Under the pieces are notes generated by a model. That model searched no databases. It saw only the letters and a list, made by a program, of their open reading frames with translations, and was not told where the DNA came from. Position numbers and translations under genes: made by a program. A DNA stretch of 64,000 nucleotides from Salinimicrobium profundisediminis (lineage in GTDB: Bacteria; Bacteroidota; Bacteroidia; Flavobacteriales; Flavobacteriaceae), in NCBI RefSeq assembly GCF_026241755.1, contig NZ_JAPJDA010000008.1:1-64000 (forward strand), read 5' to 3'. Position 1 is the first letter of the stretch, and every line of letters starts with the position of its first letter. This document shows positions 7,096 to 16,781 of this stretch, piece after piece.

Positions 7096-10000
7096 ATGAA
7101 AAAAATCGTAATAACCACTTATTTTCTACTTTTCTCCATCATTATGTTGGGACAAACTACAGTAGAAGTAAGCGGAAAAGTCGTAGACAATGATTCAGGA
7201 ATCCCCATTCCAGGTGTCAACATCATTGAAAAAGGTACTACTAATGGCACCATGACAGATTTTGATGGGAATTTTGTCCTTGAGGCTCCCGCCAACGCAA
7301 CTTTAGTAATTTCATACTTAGGCTACACCACTCAGGAAATTAATATTAACAACAAAAGCGAAATCGATATCGCGCTCCAGCAAGGTGCCGCTGCTTTAGA
7401 TGAAGTTGTAGTGGTGGGTTATGGCACCCAGAAAAAGGTAAATCTTACCGGATCTGTTGCTTCTGTAGACGGAGATATGCTTGAAAGCAGAGCTATAACG
7501 AGCGTTTCTGCAGGCCTTTCGGGTCTTCTGCCGGGAGTCTCTGTAAGGCAATCTTCAGGAATGCCAGGAGCTGATGGCGGGACTATAAGAATTCGTGGAA
7601 CAGGCACCTTAAACCAGGCCTCCCCAATGGTTTTGATTGATGGGGTGGAAGGCTCCTTAAATGATGTACAAAGCAATGATATTGCGAGTATTTCGGTATT
7701 AAAAGACGCAGCCTCAGCGGCTATTTACGGGTCAAAAGCTGCGAATGGAGTGATTTTGATAACCACAAAAACCGGTAAATATGGTGAGCCCACCGTCAAT
7801 TTTTCAAGTGATATTGGTTGGCAGTCTCCAACTAAACTTCCAGATTATTTAGGATCTTATGATTATGCCACTCTTTACAATGAAGCGTTAGAAAATAGCG
7901 GAAAAGCAGCAAAATTCAGTGAAGAAGATTTGGAATTATTCCGTAATGGTTCAGATCCTTTCGGACATCCAGATACAGATTGGCAAGACCTGCTCTATCA
8001 AGGCTCAGGATTTGTAATGACCAATAACTTTGGAATATCCGGAGGTTCAGATTTCACTAGATATCGGGCATCAATAAATCATCAAAAACAAGAAGGTATA
8101 ATTAAACATACTGGAAAGAACGAATATAACGGGAGGCTTAATTTAACTCTTACCCCCAAGAAATGGCTTACTACAAATATGAATCTATCCTACACTCAGA
8201 TGGATCGTGAACAACCAAATAATGCGTATGTAGGAGGTGGTATAGACCAAATAATAAGACAAGCTAATAGAATTGCCCCCTGGATTCCTTATAAAAATGA
8301 AGATGGAACTTACGGTACAATTTCAGATGGTAACCCAATAGCCTGGCTGGATATGGGCCCACAAATAAATTACCTTAGAAAAACATTTGTAGGTATTGGA
8401 TCAGTTCAAGTTGATTTAATGAAAGGCCTTAATGTAAAAGCGTTAGTTTCTCATAGAAATGTTGAATCTGATAATTCAGAAATGAATAAAGAGATTCAAT
8501 ACAACCCTTCGAAATATCACGGGCCTACAAAATTACTTGAAGATTTAAGCTCGAGCACACGAAACACATTAGATTTAACAGCCAATTATTTTAGTACGCT
8601 AAATGAAGTACATAATGTAGCGGTATTAGCTGGTTATCATGCCGAATCTTTTAATTATAAAAGAACTACCGCCTACCGTGAAAACTTCCCAAGTACCGAA
8701 CTCCCCAATTTAGATGCAGGGTCTACCAATGGAATGAAGAACTCAGGCTATACAAGAGATTTAAATATGGTATCATGGTTTGGCCGAATAAATTATGATT
8801 TTGATGGACGTTACTTACTTGAGGCTAATGTACGCGCTGATGCTTCCTCCAGATTTGCTGAAGACAACAGAGTGGGAGTTTTCCCCTCCTTTTCGGCAGG
8901 ATGGAGAATTTCAGAAGAAGCATTTTTTGAAAACGCCAAAAGCATATTTAATGATTTAAAACTTAGAGCCTCATGGGGCCAGCTGGGTAACCAGGATGCC
9001 TTAGATGACTATTACCCAACAATTCCTACCTTAGGATTAGGTGCCGACTACCCATTTAATAGCACCATAACTCCTGGTGCTGCCGTGATAAATGCAAAAA
9101 ACGAAGCCTTGATCTGGGAAAAAACTACCAGTTATGGTTTAGGGCTTGACACACGAATATTTAACAGGCTAGATCTAACTGTAGATGTGTATAAAAAACT
9201 TACCGAAGGTATTATTATGCAAGTGCCGGCGCCTAATGAATTTGCTTTAAATAACTTCTTCGATAACGTTGGAAAACTTGACAATAAAGGGATAGAAGCT
9301 ACCCTGAATTACAGGGATACATTTGGAGACCTTGATTTTGGCTTTGGAGCAAACCTGGCCTACAATAAAAATGAATTGGTTCAACTGGCAGGAACCGATC
9401 AAATTATTAGTGGACGCCAAATTCGCCAATTAGGAAAATCTCTGGATGCCTGGTACGGCTATAAAACAGATGGTTTACACCAAAGTCAGGCAGGTATTGA
9501 TAATTATCCCACCAATACAATATATGGCAACCAGATAAAGCCAGGTGATTTAAGATATGTTGACACCAATGGAGATGGCGAAGTAAATGCCGATGACCGG
9601 GTGCTATTAGGTAACTCTACACCAAATTTCAATTTTGGTTTTAATTTAAACTTGGGATATAAAAACTTTGATTTATTAGCCCTCTTCCAAGGTGCAACAG
9701 GTGCTTATGGCTATATGGATTTTGATGCTATTGGAGCCGTTAACGGCGATGCCCAAAAACCATCTGCCATTTGGTTAGATAGATGGACACCAACTAATAC
9801 CAACACTAGTGTACCACGACTCGTAGATGGAATATATGGCCCTAGTATGCCACAAAACTCAACAACAAGTTACTGGTTGAGGAGCACAGATTATTTGAGG
9901 ATGAAAAACCTTCAAATTGGATATAACATTCCCCAAAATATTTTAGAAAGCTGGAATATCTCACGCCTTAGAGTGTATTACAGTGCCCAAAATCTCTTTA

Positions 10001-10107
10001 CAGTTACAAATTATCTCAAAGGATGGGATCCAGAAGCACCATCAGGACGTGGTAGCAGCTATCCAGTCGTAATGACTAATTCGGTAGGATTGAACTTAAC
10101 TTTTTAA
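7096..10107 (+). CDS. susC: SusC/RagA-type TonB-dependent outer-membrane transporter
   Basis: Outer-membrane beta-barrel that imports oligosaccharides with SusD, driven by TonB. From the ATG at 7096 it has 1003 residues; an upstream TTG at 7054 stays in frame but lies before the signal peptide MKKIVITTYFLLFSIIMLG. A carboxypeptidase-regulatory-like domain follows (about 22-100, with the DFDGNF and YLGY motifs). Next is the plug with GYGTQKKVNLTGSVASV and IRIRGTGTLNQASPMVLIDG. The plug ends with the SusC-specific ISVLKDAASAAIYGSKAANG. The rest is the 22-strand barrel ending in a C-terminal Phe. It is 10 bases from susD. Together they define the PUL; the ligand is inferred from the enzymes. Confidence 0.96.
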   Translation: MKKIVITTYFLLFSIIMLGQTTVEVSGKVVDNDSGIPIPGVNIIEKGTTNGTMTDFDGNFVLEAPANATLVISYLGYTTQEININNKSEIDIALQQGAAALDEVVVVGYGTQKKVNLTGSVASVDGDMLESRAITSVSAGLSGLLPGVSVRQSSGMPGADGGTIRIRGTGTLNQASPMVLIDGVEGSLNDVQSNDIASISVLKDAASAAIYGSKAANGVILITTKTGKYGEPTVNFSSDIGWQSPTKLPDYLGSYDYATLYNEALENSGKAAKFSEEDLELFRNGSDPFGHPDTDWQDLLYQGSGFVMTNNFGISGGSDFTRYRASINHQKQEGIIKHTGKNEYNGRLNLTLTPKKWLTTNMNLSYTQMDREQPNNAYVGGGIDQIIRQANRIAPWIPYKNEDGTYGTISDGNPIAWLDMGPQINYLRKTFVGIGSVQVDLMKGLNVKALVSHRNVESDNSEMNKEIQYNPSKYHGPTKLLEDLSSSTRNTLDLTANYFSTLNEVHNVAVLAGYHAESFNYKRTTAYRENFPSTELPNLDAGSTNGMKNSGYTRDLNMVSWFGRINYDFDGRYLLEANVRADASSRFAEDNRVGVFPSFSAGWRISEEAFFENAKSIFNDLKLRASWGQLGNQDALDDYYPTIPTLGLGADYPFNSTITPGAAVINAKNEALIWEKTTSYGLGLDTRIFNRLDLTVDVYKKLTEGIIMQVPAPNEFALNNFFDNVGKLDNKGIEATLNYRDTFGDLDFGFGANLAYNKNELVQLAGTDQIISGRQIRQLGKSLDAWYGYKTDGLHQSQAGIDNYPTNTIYGNQIKPGDLRYVDTNGDGEVNADDRVLLGNSTPNFNFGFNLNLGYKNFDLLALFQGATGAYGYMDFDAIGAVNGDAQKPSAIWLDRWTPTNTNTSVPRLVDGIYGPSMPQNSTTSYWLRSTDYLRMKNLQIGYNIPQNILESWNISRLRVYYSAQNLFTVTNYLKGWDPEAPSGRGSSYPVVMTNSVGLNLTF

Positions 10108-10117
10108 TTTAAAAAAT

Positions 10118-11713
10118 ATGAGAAAAATAATATACTTACTGGGAATAGTAGTTACGTTAAGTGCTTGTGACGATTCATTTTTAGAAACAGCACCAAATGA
10201 CGCTCTCTCCCCTTCCACTTTCTGGAAAAATGAAAAAGATTTAGAGCTGGCACTCACGGGAATATATAATGGATTTGAAAGTGGAGGTTCCCTGATGTAC
10301 CGTGATGCAGGCTCAGATAACGCATATAATAATTTCCCATGGGAAGGCTGGACCAATATAGGTAATGGAAATGTTTCTGCAGCAGACCCGGGGGCTTCAT
10401 ATTATAATTTTGGAACCATAAACCGAAGTAATGAATTTCTTGAAAATGTAGATAAAGCAACTGAAGTCTCAGAAGAAAAAAGGGCCATTTATAAAGCTCA
10501 GGTACGTTTTATTAGAGCATATAATTACTATGTACTTACTACGAATTATGGCGATGTACCTTTGATTACCGAAAACTTTGCCACTCCCGAAGAAGCTAAA
10601 GTTCCACGAGATTCCCGGGAGATCATCCGCAAATTTATTGAAGACGAATTAAAGGATGTAATTGGAGTACTCCCAGAATCTTATCCCGGAGGAGAATATG
10701 GTAAAGCTACAAAGGGCGCAGCTCAAGCATTGCTTATGAGATATTACCTCTACTTTAAAGAGTACAGCAAAGCTTTGACAACTGCTAAAGAGATATCTGG
10801 CTATTCATTAAACCCAACTTTTGAAGGTCTTTTTGATCCGGCAAATGAACAAAACAGCGAAGTGATTTTATCGGTACAGCACACTGCAGACTTTTATGCT
10901 ATGGATTTTACTCCGTTTTTACCCAATGGACTTGGGGGCTGGTCTTCAGTAGTTCCTACACAATCATTAGTAGATGCCTTTGAAATGACTGACGGGAAAA
11001 CCATCGAAGAAGCCAGGGAAACAGGAGAGTATGATCCCTCCAATCCATATAAAAACAGGGATCCAAGATTGAGAGCAACGATTGTTTATCCAGGTCAGGT
11101 TTTTGCAAACCAGGTGTACCTATCTATAGAAGAAGGCAGTAATGACTACTACAGCACAGCCGACAATGCTTCTAAAACTGGTTATAATTTTAAAAAGTAT
11201 ACAACTTTTATGGATTTAGATCCAGGTTCACCGTATTGGAATATGGGTAATGATATTTATATTTTTAGATATGCCGAAGTGCTTTTAACCATTGCTGAAG
11301 CGAAGGTAGAGTTAGGACAAATAGACAATGAACTATATGAAGCCATAGATAAAGTACGGTTAAGAGCAAATATGCCTGCAGTAGACAGAGCTAAATATTC
11401 ATCTCAAGAAAGTTTAAGAAAATTGGTGAGAAATGAACGTCGCGTGGAATTTGCTATGGAAGGATTACGTAGAGATGATATCATACGCTGGGAAATTGCC
11501 GGTGATGTTCTTAATGGAGATTTAATCGGTGTGAAAAGAGGAACAGTTCTCGAATCCACACAACCAAATGGGGACCATAATGTATCTTTGAACCTCCCTG
11601 CAAACTTAATTGAGAACCGTCAATTTCAAGCTCCTAAAAACTATCTCTTACCTATTCCACAGGGGGCAATTGATAAAAATCCTAATTTAAAACCGAATAA
11701 TACAGGATATTAA
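10118..11713 (+). CDS. susD: SusD/RagB-type glycan-binding lipoprotein
   Basis: Surface lipoprotein that caps the SusC barrel and binds oligosaccharides. The N-terminus MRKIIYLLGIVVTLSAC is a lipoprotein signal with Cys at residue 17, followed by DDSFLETAPNDALSPSTFWK, the usual SusD opening. TPR-like helices follow, with FIRAYNYYVLTTNYGDVPL near residue 130. The C-terminal domain contains EVLLTIAEAKVELG, RLRANMP and RNERRVEFAMEGLRRDDIIRW. It ends with the typical LLPIPQGAIDKNPNLKPN. The 531-residue length is normal. It is directly downstream of susC, with a terminator hairpin 80 bases after its stop. Confidence 0.96.
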   Translation: MRKIIYLLGIVVTLSACDDSFLETAPNDALSPSTFWKNEKDLELALTGIYNGFESGGSLMYRDAGSDNAYNNFPWEGWTNIGNGNVSAADPGASYYNFGTINRSNEFLENVDKATEVSEEKRAIYKAQVRFIRAYNYYVLTTNYGDVPLITENFATPEEAKVPRDSREIIRKFIEDELKDVIGVLPESYPGGEYGKATKGAAQALLMRYYLYFKEYSKALTTAKEISGYSLNPTFEGLFDPANEQNSEVILSVQHTADFYAMDFTPFLPNGLGGWSSVVPTQSLVDAFEMTDGKTIEEARETGEYDPSNPYKNRDPRLRATIVYPGQVFANQVYLSIEEGSNDYYSTADNASKTGYNFKKYTTFMDLDPGSPYWNMGNDIYIFRYAEVLLTIAEAKVELGQIDNELYEAIDKVRLRANMPAVDRAKYSSQESLRKLVRNERRVEFAMEGLRRDDIIRWEIAGDVLNGDLIGVKRGTVLESTQPNGDHNVSLNLPANLIENRQFQAPKNYLLPIPQGAIDKNPNLKPNNTGY

Positions 11714-11792
11714 AACTTGTCATTTATTTAAATATTTAGAAGAAACAAAATATACACTATTTAACTATTTGAATTTTAGCCTCTATTGTAAT

Positions 11793-11820
11793 GCCCTGCT
11801 GAAATTTCCGCAGGGCTTTT
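11793..11820 (+). terminator. Intrinsic terminator after susCD
   Basis: GCCCTGC (11793-11799) pairs perfectly with GCAGGGC (11810-11816) around a 10-base loop, followed by TTTT and further T-rich sequence. It lies between susD and the first enzyme gene and could reduce read-through so that susCD are expressed above the enzymes. Confidence 0.75.
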
Positions 11821-11894
11821 ACTATATTTTTGTTTCTGTTGCTCAGATCCTTTATCAGGCTGTAGCTAATTGTATAACTCCTCCCCCGATTTTC

Positions 11895-13886
11895 ATGAAA
11901 AAATTAACTCTAACCTTTATTGTTGCATTACTCCACTTCTGTGTTCTTGCCCAAAATTCCATAAATATCATTCCTGCACCCCAACAGTGGAATCCCACGG
12001 GAAGTCAAATACACTTTAAAGCAATACATGTAAAATTCCCTTCTAATATTAATGATAAAGAACAAATACTGTTAAACAGATTTAAACTTGAACTGATAGA
12101 TCTTGGAATTCCCCTTATAGATGCTCCGGGTGATTCTGTTCTAAATTTGGAATTTGACACAGCGTATTTTGATATTAATGCTCAAAAGGATGCTTACCAC
12201 ATAAAACTGGGTATGAATACCGCTATAAAAGCCGACTCATACAATGGCCTGGTTCACGCCACCAGAACATTGCTGCAGTTATTCTCTCAGGCTAACCAAA
12301 ATGGTAAACTTTCAGCCGGCACAATTATCGACTTCCCAACTTACGAAAAACGTATGTTGATGATTGATGTGGCCCGCAAGTTTTTTACTGTAGATGAATT
12401 GAAGGATTTTATTAGGATTATGGCCTGGGTAAAGATGAATGAACTTCATTTACATCTTAGTGATAATTCCTGGGGAGGTTACAGTGCATACCGCCTGGAA
12501 AGCAAAAAATATCCCGAACTCACAGCAAAAGATGGCTATTATAGCTGGGAAGAGATTGAGGAACTTCAGGATTTTGCAGCCTCTTACGGTATTACGATTA
12601 CACCAGAGATAGATTCCCCTGGGCATTCCCTGGCCTTTACAAATATACGACCCGATCTTAAGAGCCCTTGGCTAAGTCCAAATTACCTGGATATTACTAA
12701 TGAAGATACGTACGAATTTATGGAAGAAATCCTGGCAGAAGTTATTCCTCATTTTAACGCTCCCGATTTTCATCTAGGTACAGATGAGTATCGTATTAAC
12801 AGCATAAAAGACGACTCCCTCAAATTTAAAATTGGAGACACATTCCTAAAATATATAAATCACTTTAATACAGTTGTCAAAAAACACGGAAAAAATGCCC
12901 GAATCTGGTCCGGATTTGAAAATATGCCAGGTAACACAACAATAGACAATGATGTGATCATAGACATGTGGGAAACCAGTGCTGCCAAAGATAAATCCCA
13001 GGAAGGATATAGTTTAATTAATTCTTCCCACTATTTCTCCTACATAGTTCCCGGAGCTCCTTATTACGGGGTGAACAATAAATTTATTTATGAAGAATGG
13101 AGCCCTCTCATCTTTAGTAATAAAAAGGAACAAAACCTGTCGCAAGGTGATCAAAATCTCCTGGGAAGTAAATTACATATCTGGAATGACTTTGGCCCCA
13201 CAGGATACAATATTTCTGAAATTGCACGACTCGTGCTGCCATCCATATTTGTTTTTTCTGAAAAAATGTGGGGGACAAAAGCCTACGACTCGGTAGAAGA
13301 ATTTAATAGTAAAGCAACAGCTTTAATAAAAATTCCGAACACTTCGATCCTGTCACGGTATTTCACGAATGAAAATATCATACTCAGCAAAAATAAAATT
13401 GATTTATCCGGAAGTTCAAAAAAAGAGACTTGCACAACATTAAAGAATTTAGAATATCCCTGGTCTGCAGAAATTACCCTTAAAAGAACAAGCTCCTCTC
13501 CCGGTAAAGAAGCACTGTTATCTTCACAATTGGCCACAGTTTATACAGATTTGGAATATACTTTTAAGGAAAATGACACCTCATACACAAAAAGAGGTAT
13601 TGCCATTGTTCGGGCAAATCAAACAGAAGGAGATACCCCGCTAACCTCTCATAAACCAAATGTGATAATTTTTGAACATAATATTCCTATCGACAAAACA
13701 ACTCATTTGAGAATATTGGGTGAAAAAGGCAAAACCACTTTATACGCTGATGGAAAATTAATTGGAAGTAAGAATATCCAAACCTTGATTCCTTTAGAAT
13801 TCTTTGGCTCCTCAGTAGAATCAGTCTTTCAGGGTGTCATCCAAAATATTAAAGTAAAACAGCTTGAAGAAAAAAGACCTTTTTGA
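11895..13886 (+). CDS. GH20 glycosidase with lacto-N-biosidase-like active-site motif
   Basis: Starts at the ATG at 11895 (663 residues); the open frame reaches back to 11769 through the terminator, which cannot be coding. A signal peptide (MKKLTLTFIVALLHFCVLAQ) is followed by a GH20b-type alpha/beta domain, then the GH20 barrel with MLMIDVARKFFTVDELKDFI and MNELHLHLSDNSWGG. The catalytic Asp-Glu pair lies in HLGTDEY, about residues 296-297. Threonine before Asp-Glu is the form seen in lacto-N-biosidases rather than the GGDE of ordinary hexosaminidases. The last roughly 190 residues look like a concanavalin/LamG-type domain ending in LYADGKLIGSKN. Beta-N-acetylhexosaminidase or lacto-N-biosidase activity is likely; which one is inference. 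Confidence 0.85.
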   Translation: MKKLTLTFIVALLHFCVLAQNSINIIPAPQQWNPTGSQIHFKAIHVKFPSNINDKEQILLNRFKLELIDLGIPLIDAPGDSVLNLEFDTAYFDINAQKDAYHIKLGMNTAIKADSYNGLVHATRTLLQLFSQANQNGKLSAGTIIDFPTYEKRMLMIDVARKFFTVDELKDFIRIMAWVKMNELHLHLSDNSWGGYSAYRLESKKYPELTAKDGYYSWEEIEELQDFAASYGITITPEIDSPGHSLAFTNIRPDLKSPWLSPNYLDITNEDTYEFMEEILAEVIPHFNAPDFHLGTDEYRINSIKDDSLKFKIGDTFLKYINHFNTVVKKHGKNARIWSGFENMPGNTTIDNDVIIDMWETSAAKDKSQEGYSLINSSHYFSYIVPGAPYYGVNNKFIYEEWSPLIFSNKKEQNLSQGDQNLLGSKLHIWNDFGPTGYNISEIARLVLPSIFVFSEKMWGTKAYDSVEEFNSKATALIKIPNTSILSRYFTNENIILSKNKIDLSGSSKKETCTTLKNLEYPWSAEITLKRTSSSPGKEALLSSQLATVYTDLEYTFKENDTSYTKRGIAIVRANQTEGDTPLTSHKPNVIIFEHNIPIDKTTHLRILGEKGKTTLYADGKLIGSKNIQTLIPLEFFGSSVESVFQGVIQNIKVKQLEEKRPF

Positions 13887-13963
13887 CCACCCATTGGGTC
13901 TCTAAAATGAATTGGAGTCATTAATTTCAATTTCTTCTGAATAATCTAATAATCGTCTTTACA

Positions 13964-15265
13964 ATGAAAAAATTCCAGCTTTTAGTAATCGTTCTATTAA
14001 ATATTCTCCTGATTTCCTGTGAAAATAAGGAGTCTTCTAAAGAAGCATCGGTACAGTATACACAACGCATTCCCGCAGGAGAAAATTCATGGATTTCCCA
14101 CAATGAACAGCACGATCATCAAACTATAACAAAAGAAGGAATCCGAAACTGGAACGGCAGCGAACCTCTAAAGACCTACTTCAGGATTTCAGGGCAAGGC
14201 GAACTAAGTGTGGGCTTACACTTAAAGACCTCTTCTGAAAAAGTTATTTTAAAGGCTACTTTAAATGGTATAAGTAAGAAAATACCTCTCAAAAATGACA
14301 TTTTTGGTGATGTTTACCTGGGAGAGTATCCAATCAACCAGTCTGGATACCAGGAACTTATTTTGGAAATATTACAGCCAGATCCAGATGTTTCTGTGGA
14401 TATAAATGAAGTCTTATTAGCCGGAAATGCTGCAGAAGGCGATGTGAATTTTGTAATAGACAATTTCCATTTTGGGCGTCGGGGTCCCTCTGTACACCTC
14501 CGCTACCCTATTCCGGAGAAAAGTGAAAAAACACTATATTTTTATAACGAAATAGAAGTCCCCGAAGGCGAAGATGTAATTGGCTCCTATTATATGGCAA
14601 ACGGATTTTCTCACGGCTATTTTGGCATACAGGTAAATTCTGAGAGCGAACGCCGCATTCTTTTCTCGGTATGGAGCCCTTACGACACGCAAGATCCTGC
14701 TGAGATCCCCGAAGACCAGAAAATCGTATTACTTAAAAAAGGCGACGGAGTGAATACGGGCGAATTCGGCAACGAAGGTTCAGGCGGGCAAAGTTTTAAA
14801 CGCTATATGTGGAAAGCAGGAACAACCTACCGTTTCCTATTAAAAGGCGAACCTGCCGGTCCCGATCATACTGTCTATACCGCCTATTTTTACACACCTG
14901 AAAAAGACCAGTGGGAGCTTATCGCCAGTTTTAAAAGACCCAAGGCAAGTAATTACCTTGGTAATTTATATTCTTTCTTAGAAAATTTTGTGCCTGCCAC
15001 CGGTGATACTGCTCGAAAAGCTCATTATAAAAACCAGTGGATCTATGATAAAGACAAGGGCTGGATAGAACTCACCAAGGCTATCTTTACAGCCGATGCC
15101 ACGGCTAACCAAAAAGACCGGCTGGATTATGCAGGTGGTGAAATCGATGAAGGTTATTATTTGAAGAACTGTGGATTTTTCAACGATTTTACTCAAGTTG
15201 AAACAGAGTTTAGCCGCAAGGAAAATGGTTCTGCTCCTCAAATAAAATTTGAAAATCTTCCGTAG
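13964..15265 (+). CDS. DUF5077/DUF3472 lipoprotein of glycan-utilisation loci
   Basis: This 433-residue protein begins with a lipoprotein signal (MKKFQLLVIVLLNILLISC, Cys at 19). An N-terminal domain with NSWISHNEQHDHQTITKEG and ISGQGELSVGLHLKT resembles DUF5077. The C-terminal two thirds, with FHFGRRGPSVHLRYPIP, YYMANGFSHGYFGIQVNSE and FSVWSPYDTQDP, is DUF3472. Both domains recur in Bacteroidota glycan loci and look like beta-sandwich carbohydrate-associated modules; catalytic activity is not established as far as I know. It is 77 bases after the GH20 gene on the same strand, so a surface glycan-binding or accessory role in this PUL is likely. Confidence 0.8.
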   Translation: MKKFQLLVIVLLNILLISCENKESSKEASVQYTQRIPAGENSWISHNEQHDHQTITKEGIRNWNGSEPLKTYFRISGQGELSVGLHLKTSSEKVILKATLNGISKKIPLKNDIFGDVYLGEYPINQSGYQELILEILQPDPDVSVDINEVLLAGNAAEGDVNFVIDNFHFGRRGPSVHLRYPIPEKSEKTLYFYNEIEVPEGEDVIGSYYMANGFSHGYFGIQVNSESERRILFSVWSPYDTQDPAEIPEDQKIVLLKKGDGVNTGEFGNEGSGGQSFKRYMWKAGTTYRFLLKGEPAGPDHTVYTAYFYTPEKDQWELIASFKRPKASNYLGNLYSFLENFVPATGDTARKAHYKNQWIYDKDKGWIELTKAIFTADATANQKDRLDYAGGEIDEGYYLKNCGFFNDFTQVETEFSRKENGSAPQIKFENLP

Positions 15266-15481
15266 ATCCTAATCAACATCTTTCCTTTAAATAATTAAAT
15301 TTTTAGTAGCTATCACAACAAAAGGTAAATTATTCGATTACGAATTTATCTAATAATGAATTATATAACTCAAAATTAAAAGCTTATACTTTCGAGACTG
15401 AAAAATTTGGCTTTATACTAAATTGTAAATCGTATTCTAAAAACTGAATAACCTGTATTTAACCTTCTTAACACAATTACT

Positions 15482-16708
15482 ATGACGCCTAAACCCCTAA
15501 TTCTACTGCTTGCACTCTGTTTCTCATTGTTTTCAAGTGCCCAGGACTCCCTGTTGGCTCCTACTCCCCCCATGGGATTTATGACCTGGAATTATTTTGG
15601 AGATGATATTAATGAACAAGACATCAAATCTATGGCCGATGCTATGGTAGAGGAAGGTCTTGTAGAGCTGGGTTATGAGTACATTTTTATTGATGACGGC
15701 TGGCAGGGAGGTCGCGATAAAAGAAACAATATAATTCCCGATCCTGAAAAATTTCCTTCAGGAATTAAAGCTCTGGCAAAATACCTTCACAGCAAGGGAA
15801 TGAAACTTGGTATCTATTCCGATGCGGCACAACTTACCTGTGCCGGGTACACAGCCAGTCTGGGGTTTGAAGAACAAGACGCCAAAACTTTTGCATCCTG
15901 GGATGTAGACTATTTAAAATACGACTACTGTGGTGCCCCAACCGATAGAAAAACTGCAGAGAAAAGGTACTCTAAAATGGCTGATGCTTTGCAAAATTCT
16001 GGGCGGCAGATCGTGTTTTCTGTATGTGAATGGGGACAGCGGGAGCCTTGGCTATGGGCTAAAGAGGCTGGCGGACAGTTGTGGCGAACCACTTATGATA
16101 TTCGGGATAAATGGAGTGCAAACGCTCCCGAAGGCACCAACCTTCATGAAGAAAGTATTGGTTATGGAATACTTGATATTCTGGAAATCAATGCCGAACT
16201 GGATGAATATGCCGGTCCGGGAGGATGGAATGACCCAGATATGCTTGTGGTGGGGCTTCATGGCAAAAGTGGCCCTTCTGGAGATCAGGGTGGTCATGGT
16301 GCCACAAATACCGAATATCAAAGCCAAATGAGTTTGTGGTCTCTTATAGCTGCCCCATTGATGATAAGCAATGACGTGAGAAATATGGATGAAGAAACCC
16401 GGAGAATTCTAACTAATAAAGATATAATTGCCATAGATCAGGATCCATTGGGCAAACAGGGCAAAAGAGTAATTAATAAAGACAACTGGCAGGTTTTCGT
16501 GAAACCTTTAACCGATGGAAATTATGCGGTTGGTATCTTAAATACTTCTGAAAAAAAACAAAGATTTAAAGAAAACCTGAGCAGTTTAGGTCTGGACGGA
16601 AAATATAAACTGCTGGATGTATGGAGCAAAAAAGATTACAGAAAAACTGACAAATTAAATTTCCAAGTTCAATCCCACGAAACATTAGTGTTTAAACTGA
16701 GTCGATAA
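15482..16708 (+). CDS. GH27 alpha-galactosidase / alpha-N-acetylgalactosaminidase
   Basis: Cleaves terminal alpha-linked galactose, and in some relatives alpha-GalNAc. A signal peptide (MTPKPLILLLALCFSLFSSAQ) is followed by PPMGFMTWNYFGDDINEQDI and YIFIDDGWQGGRD, the classic GH27 opening. The nucleophile Asp is in VDYLKYDYCG (about residue 148) and the acid/base Asp in WRTTYDIRDKW (about residue 205). GGWNDPDMLVVG and LWSLIAAPLMISNDVR complete the barrel. A C-terminal beta domain ends the 408-residue protein. It is preceded by a 216-base AT-rich gap that may hold its own promoter (a TACTTTCG box near 15390). The Tyr after Lys in the nucleophile motif does not settle Gal versus GalNAc. Confidence 0.93.
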   Translation: MTPKPLILLLALCFSLFSSAQDSLLAPTPPMGFMTWNYFGDDINEQDIKSMADAMVEEGLVELGYEYIFIDDGWQGGRDKRNNIIPDPEKFPSGIKALAKYLHSKGMKLGIYSDAAQLTCAGYTASLGFEEQDAKTFASWDVDYLKYDYCGAPTDRKTAEKRYSKMADALQNSGRQIVFSVCEWGQREPWLWAKEAGGQLWRTTYDIRDKWSANAPEGTNLHEESIGYGILDILEINAELDEYAGPGGWNDPDMLVVGLHGKSGPSGDQGGHGATNTEYQSQMSLWSLIAAPLMISNDVRNMDEETRRILTNKDIIAIDQDPLGKQGKRVINKDNWQVFVKPLTDGNYAVGILNTSEKKQRFKENLSSLGLDGKYKLLDVWSKKDYRKTDKLNFQVQSHETLVFKLSR

Positions 16709-16781
16709 CACTTTTTTAATATCACTGGTTTAAGTTACCACCTCAACTTATATTTCTTTTACAGAAGTCTAAATTCTTGTT

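Noticed and set aside
11769-11894. 42-residue N-terminal extension of the first GH20
   Set aside because: It would place the terminator hairpin and a second start in front of a clear signal peptide, and the start would be TTG.
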